Assembly (NCBI GenBank): GCA_020029455.1
Contig: JAIBJH010000086.1
Span: forward strand, 1 to 9,866
Direction of reading: 5' to 3'
Length of the DNA stretch: 9,866 bases
From: Hyphomicrobiales bacterium
Lineage (GTDB): Bacteria > Pseudomonadota > Alphaproteobacteria > Rhizobiales > Aestuariivirgaceae
Shown: one piece after another, positions 6,817 to 9,866 of the stretch
How the letters are laid out: each line of letters begins with the position of its first letter
Position numbering within the stretch: the first letter of the stretch is position 1
Made by a program: the position numbers and the translations under genes
The notes under the pieces: model-generated
Seen by the model: only the letters and a program-made list of their open reading frames with translations
What the model was told of the DNA's origin: nothing
Database searches by the model: none

Positions 6817-7817
6817 CGGATGGCCTCCCCGAGCTTTACCTTGAAGAGGCGCAGCATGACCATCACGAAGGTGATGCAGGCCGCAAGCAGCAGGAAGGCG
6901 TAGGCCGAGCCCCTGGGCCAGTTGAAGGCCTGGAAGAAGAAGTCATAGACGATAGCCGTGAACCACAGCGTGTTGGGCCCGCCGAGGAACAAGGGTGCAG
7001 CCAGTGAACCGGCGGCAAGCATGAAGACCATGGTGCATCCGGAGGCGATGCCGGGCTTGGCGTAGGGGATCACCACATCTCGGTGGATCTTCCACCACGG
7101 CGCGCCGAGATCGCGCGCCGCCTCGATCTGGTTTTTGTCGAGGCTCTCGATGGCGTTGTAGAGCGGGAACATCATAATGAGGAGGTTGGCATAGGAAAGG
7201 CCCACCCACATGCCGGTGTTGTTACCGAGGAAGTCGATGGGCGCATCGGTGAGGCCCGCCCCCATCAAGCCTTGGTTGATGAGACCCTTGGCAGCGAGCA
7301 GCAGGCGGATCGAAAAGGCCCGGAGGATTTCATTGACCCAATAGGGCACGATAAGCCCCAGCATCAAGAGCCTCACCTGCTGAACCGTGCCGGCCTGCGC
7401 CATGAAATAGGCCAGTGGATAGCAGATGCAGAGATTGAGGAACGTCACCGCTGAGGACACGACGATCGTGTAGAAGAAGGCATAGAGGTGCGTCGTGTTC
7501 CACTCTTTGTCCACCGGACTGACGAACAGCGACTTGTATTGTTCCAGCGTCAGATAGTCTTCGGGCCCGAAGCGTTTCGTCGGCGGAAGGCGTGGATGGA
7601 AGCTCTCCACCACCATGTAGAGATAGGGCAGCGTCACCAGGAATAGCGTCCACAGCGCTACCAGCACGATGAACATGATGCCAAGCACCATGCCATTGCG
7701 CTCCCAGTAGCTCTTATGTGTCGGATCATGGACGGTGCGCGCCTCATAGCGCGCCATCACCCAGAAAGCGGCGATCACCAGAAACGGCAGGAGAATGACG
7801 AAGGCGCGGCTACTCAC
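6813..7817 (-). CDS. ABC transporter permease, spermidine/putrescine PotB-like
   Basis: I chose the GTG at 7815-7817, giving 334 aa, because it sits 3 bases from the end of the ATPase stop codon and has GGGAAG 7 nt upstream. The longer frame to 7910 would overlap the ATPase gene by about 100 bp and its extra N-terminus is not permease-like. Helices are visible at about 5-22, 43-70, 112-138, 150-170, 203-222, 257-279 and 305-322. The EAA loop is EAARDLGAPWWKIHRDVVIP (232-251), and MFPLYNAIESLDKNQIEAA is the classic preceding segment. Compared with six-helix PotB, the helix at 5-22 appears to be an extra N-terminal one, followed by a charged stretch (RYEARTVHDPTHKSYWERNG). The gene overlaps the ATPase upstream and the PotC-like permease downstream, giving a tight three-gene block. 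It probably forms the heterodimeric membrane pore with that second permease. Confidence 0.88.
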   Translation of the reverse strand: MSSRAFVILLPFLVIAAFWVMARYEARTVHDPTHKSYWERNGMVLGIMFIVLVALWTLFLVTLPYLYMVVESFHPRLPPTKRFGPEDYLTLEQYKSLFVSPVDKEWNTTHLYAFFYTIVVSSAVTFLNLCICYPLAYFMAQAGTVQQVRLLMLGLIVPYWVNEILRAFSIRLLLAAKGLINQGLMGAGLTDAPIDFLGNNTGMWVGLSYANLLIMMFPLYNAIESLDKNQIEAARDLGAPWWKIHRDVVIPYAKPGIASGCTMVFMLAAGSLAAPLFLGGPNTLWFTAIVYDFFFQAFNWPRGSAYAFLLLAACITFVMVMLRLFKVKLGEAIR

Positions 7818-8895
7818 GGGCCATCTTCCCTTCGGGAAGAACAAGGCCAAGGCCGTCGGCGTAATGAACGGTGGCCTTCTCGCCCTGTTCCGGCACTTTG
7901 CCGCCAACATGGCGGCCGACGGTCAGCGTGATGTCCTTCTTGGCGGCGCCCTTCAAAAACACATGGGTCATGTTGCCCTCAAAGGCGACGTTCTTGACCG
8001 GCGATTCCAAAGTAGTGCCTTCGCCGCCCTTGCCCAGCTTGAATGACTCCGGCCGCACGAAAAGAATGGCCTTGTCGCCGGCCTTTAGCCCCCTGGGGTT
8101 CCTGCCCTTGAGCTTACCGAAGGCCGTATCAACCACGGCTTCGTCCTTGCTTGCCTTGGAAACTTTGCCGGGGAACGGATTGTTCTCGCCCACGAAGGAG
8201 GCAACGAAGGCCGTTTCCGGCTCGTCATAGACGGTCTTGCCGTCCGCCACCTGTTCGATGACGCCATCGCTCATCACCGCGATGCGGTCCGACATGGTGA
8301 GCGCCTCGCCCTGGTCGTGGGTGATGTAGATGAAGGTGATGCCCACCCGTTGCTGGATGGAGCGGAGTTCATTGCGCATATGCTGGCGGAGCTTGAGATC
8401 AAGCGCCGATAGCGGCTCGTCGAGAAGTAGCACCTGCGGTTCGACGGCAAGCGCCCGCGCAATGGCTACGCGCTGCTTCTGACCACCGGAAAGTTCGCTC
8501 ACCAGCTTGTCGCCCTGGCCGGACAGAGCGATCAGATCGAGCAGTTCCTCCGCCTTCTTGCGGCGCGTTGCCTTGTCCATGCCGCGCACCCGAAGGCCAT
8601 AGGCGATGTTCTCGGAAACAGTCATCAGCGGAAAAAGCGCGAGGTTCTGGAAGATGAGGGCCGTGGGCCTCTTGTTGGGTCCGATGCCCGCCATATCCTG
8701 CCCACCGATCTTCACCTTTCCGGCCGAAGGGTCGAGGAAGCCCGAGACTGTGCGCAGGATGGTGGTCTTGCCGCAACCCGAAGGACCAAGAAATGAGAAG
8801 AACTCGCCGCCCCTGATGGCAAGGTTGGCGTTGTTGACAGCGGTGAAATTTCCAAAGCGGACTGTCACGCCATCCAGATCGACCCCTGCACTCAT
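7810..8895 (-). CDS. ABC transporter ATP-binding protein, spermidine/putrescine PotA-like
   Basis: The protein is 361 aa from ATG 8893-8895, which has an AGGACAGG ribosome binding site; an upstream GTG (8940) would add 15 unconserved residues. The nucleotide-binding domain is complete: Walker A GPSGCGKTT (37-45), Q-loop Gln83 in IFQNLALFP, signature LSGGQ (135-139), Walker B VLLLDEP (155-161), D-loop SALD (163-166) and H-loop His193 in ITHDQGEAL. The segment YDEPETAFVASFVGENNPF (223-241) marks the PotA/CysA/MalK-type importer class. It leads into a C-terminal TOBE regulatory domain (about 265-355) with FVRPESF. This cytoplasmic dimer powers import through the two permeases that follow, the first of which overlaps its stop codon. 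A polyamine substrate is inferred from overall PotA likeness and gene order; NBD sequence alone does not fix substrate. Confidence 0.92.
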   Translation of the reverse strand: MSAGVDLDGVTVRFGNFTAVNNANLAIRGGEFFSFLGPSGCGKTTILRTVSGFLDPSAGKVKIGGQDMAGIGPNKRPTALIFQNLALFPLMTVSENIAYGLRVRGMDKATRRKKAEELLDLIALSGQGDKLVSELSGGQKQRVAIARALAVEPQVLLLDEPLSALDLKLRQHMRNELRSIQQRVGITFIYITHDQGEALTMSDRIAVMSDGVIEQVADGKTVYDEPETAFVASFVGENNPFPGKVSKASKDEAVVDTAFGKLKGRNPRGLKAGDKAILFVRPESFKLGKGGEGTTLESPVKNVAFEGNMTHVFLKGAAKKDITLTVGRHVGGKVPEQGEKATVHYADGLGLVLPEGKMARE

Positions 8896-8951
8896 CCTGT
8901 CCTGCCCGCACCAATTTTTGTTAAGGCGGGACTTTTCCACCGATTGCCACG

Positions 8952-8984
8952 GAAGATCAAGTGAAGATCAAATGCAGGTCAAGT
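8952..8984. repeat. Three tandem 11-bp repeats upstream of the ATPase gene
   Basis: The units are GAAGATCAAGT (8952-8962), GAAGATCAAAT (8963-8973) and GCAGGTCAAGT (8974-8984). The first two differ at one position and the third is more diverged. The period is about one helical turn. On the - strand the third unit contains CTTGAC, the alphaproteobacterial -35 core. Function is unknown. Confidence 0.55.
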
Positions 8985-9009
8985 TCTGGTGATGCCCAAA
9001 AAGGAAGCA

Positions 9010-9033
9010 GCCCCGGGGAAAATCCACCGGGGC
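9010..9033 (-). terminator. Stem-loop after the binding-protein gene (partial terminator or mRNA stabiliser)
   Basis: A perfect 7-bp GC stem, extended by two further pairs across a bulged base, has a small loop. In the - direction the 3' side reads TGCTTCCTTTTT, a moderately U-rich tail. It lies 24 bp beyond the stop codon of the binding-protein gene. Confidence 0.5.
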
Positions 9034-9057
9034 CGCAATGGTGCTACTATTGGTCTA

Positions 9058-9866
9058 TCAGGCCGCTTTCAGCTTGTCGGCATACTGCGTGCGCAGTTCC
9101 GCATACCATGATGGCTCTGGAGGGCGGTGCCACAGGTTCTTCAGTGCATCTCCCGGATAGGCTTCCTGGAAGTTCTTCTTGAAGACATCCGAGGTCATGG
9201 CGTCGGCACCCGAGACAACCGGGTTGTAGCCCGAGCCATCGGCCACCTTGGAGGAAACTTCCGGCGTATGCAGGTAGTTGAGGAAGGCATAGAGCTGGTC
9301 GACGTTCTTGGCCGCCTTGAGGAGCGAGATGCCGTCAAGCCAGGTGATCGCACCTTCCTTCGGCGCTTGATAGGAGACGGGCTTGCCCTCTTTCTTAAGA
9401 GAAAGGGCAGGACCATCCCAGGTCTGGCCGATCCAGACATCGTTCTCCATCAGGCCCGACTTGGTGTTATCAGCCGAATCCCAGAACTGCTTGATCCATG
9501 CCTTCTTCTCAAGCGCGATCGGCATGATCTGGTCATAGATCTTCTTCATCTCGTCTTCCGACTTGAAGGCGTCCAGCATGCGGTTGGAGGGCAGCTTGCC
9601 GTTGCCATCCATCCACAGGCCGATGCCGAGCAGCATGGAATGCGGACGGGCTTGCACATGGCCCTTCACGTCATCGGCCCACAGCGAGCCGAAGGAGAGC
9701 TGCGCAAGATCGCCCTTGTAGAGGTCGGTGCGGAAGGAAATGGCTTCCGTGCCCCAGCAGTGCGGCAGGTGATAGAGGCCGCCATCCCAGGTCCAGACCG
9801 ACGCCGAGCCTTCCATCATGGAAGGAAGGATGTTGCCGGTGTTGGTAAGCTTGCCCATGTCGTAGG
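9058..9866 (-). CDS. Extracellular (periplasmic) solute-binding protein, PotD/PotF-like (5' partial)
   Basis: The frame runs off the right edge, so the signal peptide and N-terminal lobe start are not seen; about 268 C-terminal residues are present. Numbering from the internal Met at 9858, it has LYHLPHCWGTEAISFRTDLY (28-47), like the PotD segment IPYxWGxTxxGxN. QTWDGPA (145-151) and ITWLDGISLLKAAKN (171-185) follow, then an AFLNYLHTPEVSSKVADGSGYNP stretch matching PotD FLLRPDVAKQVAETIGYPTP. By eye, Trp147, Trp173 and Asp175 line up with PotD Trp229, Trp255 and Asp257, which bind the polyamine. The protein should deliver substrate in the periplasm to the two permeases encoded downstream. It is first among the visible operon genes, separated from the ATPase by 162 bp with a stem-loop. 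Polyamine binding is likely but not proved; the region equivalent to PotD's other acidic contacts is less clearly conserved. Confidence 0.88.
   Translation of the reverse strand, partial: YDMGKLTNTGNILPSMMEGSASVWTWDGGLYHLPHCWGTEAISFRTDLYKGDLAQLSFGSLWADDVKGHVQARPHSMLLGIGLWMDGNGKLPSNRMLDAFKSEDEMKKIYDQIMPIALEKKAWIKQFWDSADNTKSGLMENDVWIGQTWDGPALSLKKEGKPVSYQAPKEGAITWLDGISLLKAAKNVDQLYAFLNYLHTPEVSSKVADGSGYNPVVSGADAMTSDVFKKNFQEAYPGDALKNLWHRPPEPSWYAELRTQYADKLKAA

Larger units (their letters stand above)
8896..9057 (-). promoter_or_regulatory. Intercistronic region between binding protein and ATPase: stem-loop and triple 11-bp repeat
   Basis: The 162-bp gap holds two things. Next to the binding-protein stop is a GC-rich stem-loop: GCCCCGG (9010-9016) pairs with CCGGGGC (9027-9033), extended by GG/CC with one bulge. 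In the transcribed direction it is followed by TTCC and then five Ts. Nearer the ATPase are three near-identical 11-bp units (8952-8984). The stem-loop probably protects or partly terminates the upstream message so that the binding protein is made in excess, as in many importer operons. A secondary promoter for the ATPase is possible but no good -10 is visible. Confidence 0.5.

Noticed and set aside
7818..7910. Longer start for the PotB-like permease
   Set aside because: It would overlap the ATPase TOBE domain by about 100 bp and adds a non-permease N-terminus; the GTG at 7817 has better context.

Overview
The window is GC-rich, densely coded chromosomal DNA of alphaproteobacterial character, most likely Rhizobiales/Hyphomicrobiales-like. 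That placement is inferred from protein style, from GTG/ATG overlaps inside an ABC operon, and from a composite palindromic intergenic repeat of the RIME/REP-like kind common in that group. No phage, IS, CRISPR, tRNA or rRNA gene was recognised. Seven protein genes are supported; the first and last are cut by the window edges.

Region 1 (2-3130) is a two-component pair in tail-to-tail orientation. A hybrid sensor kinase on the + strand has the C-terminal end of a sodium:solute symporter (SSS/SLC5) domain, a STAC-like linker, a PAS domain, HisKA, HATPase_c and a receiver. It abuts, with no bases between the stop codons, a LuxR/NarL-type response regulator on the - strand. This is the architecture of the CrbS/CrbR (MxtR/ErdR) acetate-switch systems, which in other proteobacteria control acetyl-CoA synthetase.

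Region 2 (3131-5767) starts with a short divergent promoter region, followed by a proline iminopeptidase-type alpha/beta hydrolase. Next comes a 391-bp non-coding stretch with AT-rich palindromes and several hairpins, including a terminator-like one, and then rmuC, a membrane-anchored protein with a nuclease-like fold. The non-coding stretch may hold a small RNA or a structured rmuC leader.

Region 3 (5768-5883) is a mosaic of short inverted repeats lying between two convergent genes.

Region 4 (5884-9866, all - strand) is an ABC importer operon of the spermidine/putrescine (PotABCD) class. In transcription order it holds a binding protein (N-terminus outside the window), a 162-bp intercistronic gap with a stem-loop and an 11-bp triple repeat, the ATPase, and two inner-membrane permeases. 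The last three genes overlap at their stop/start codons, so they are probably translationally coupled.

I found no convincing wholly new system. The points most worth a second look are the symporter-fused kinase/regulator pair, the structured region before rmuC, and the small repeats ahead of the ATPase gene.
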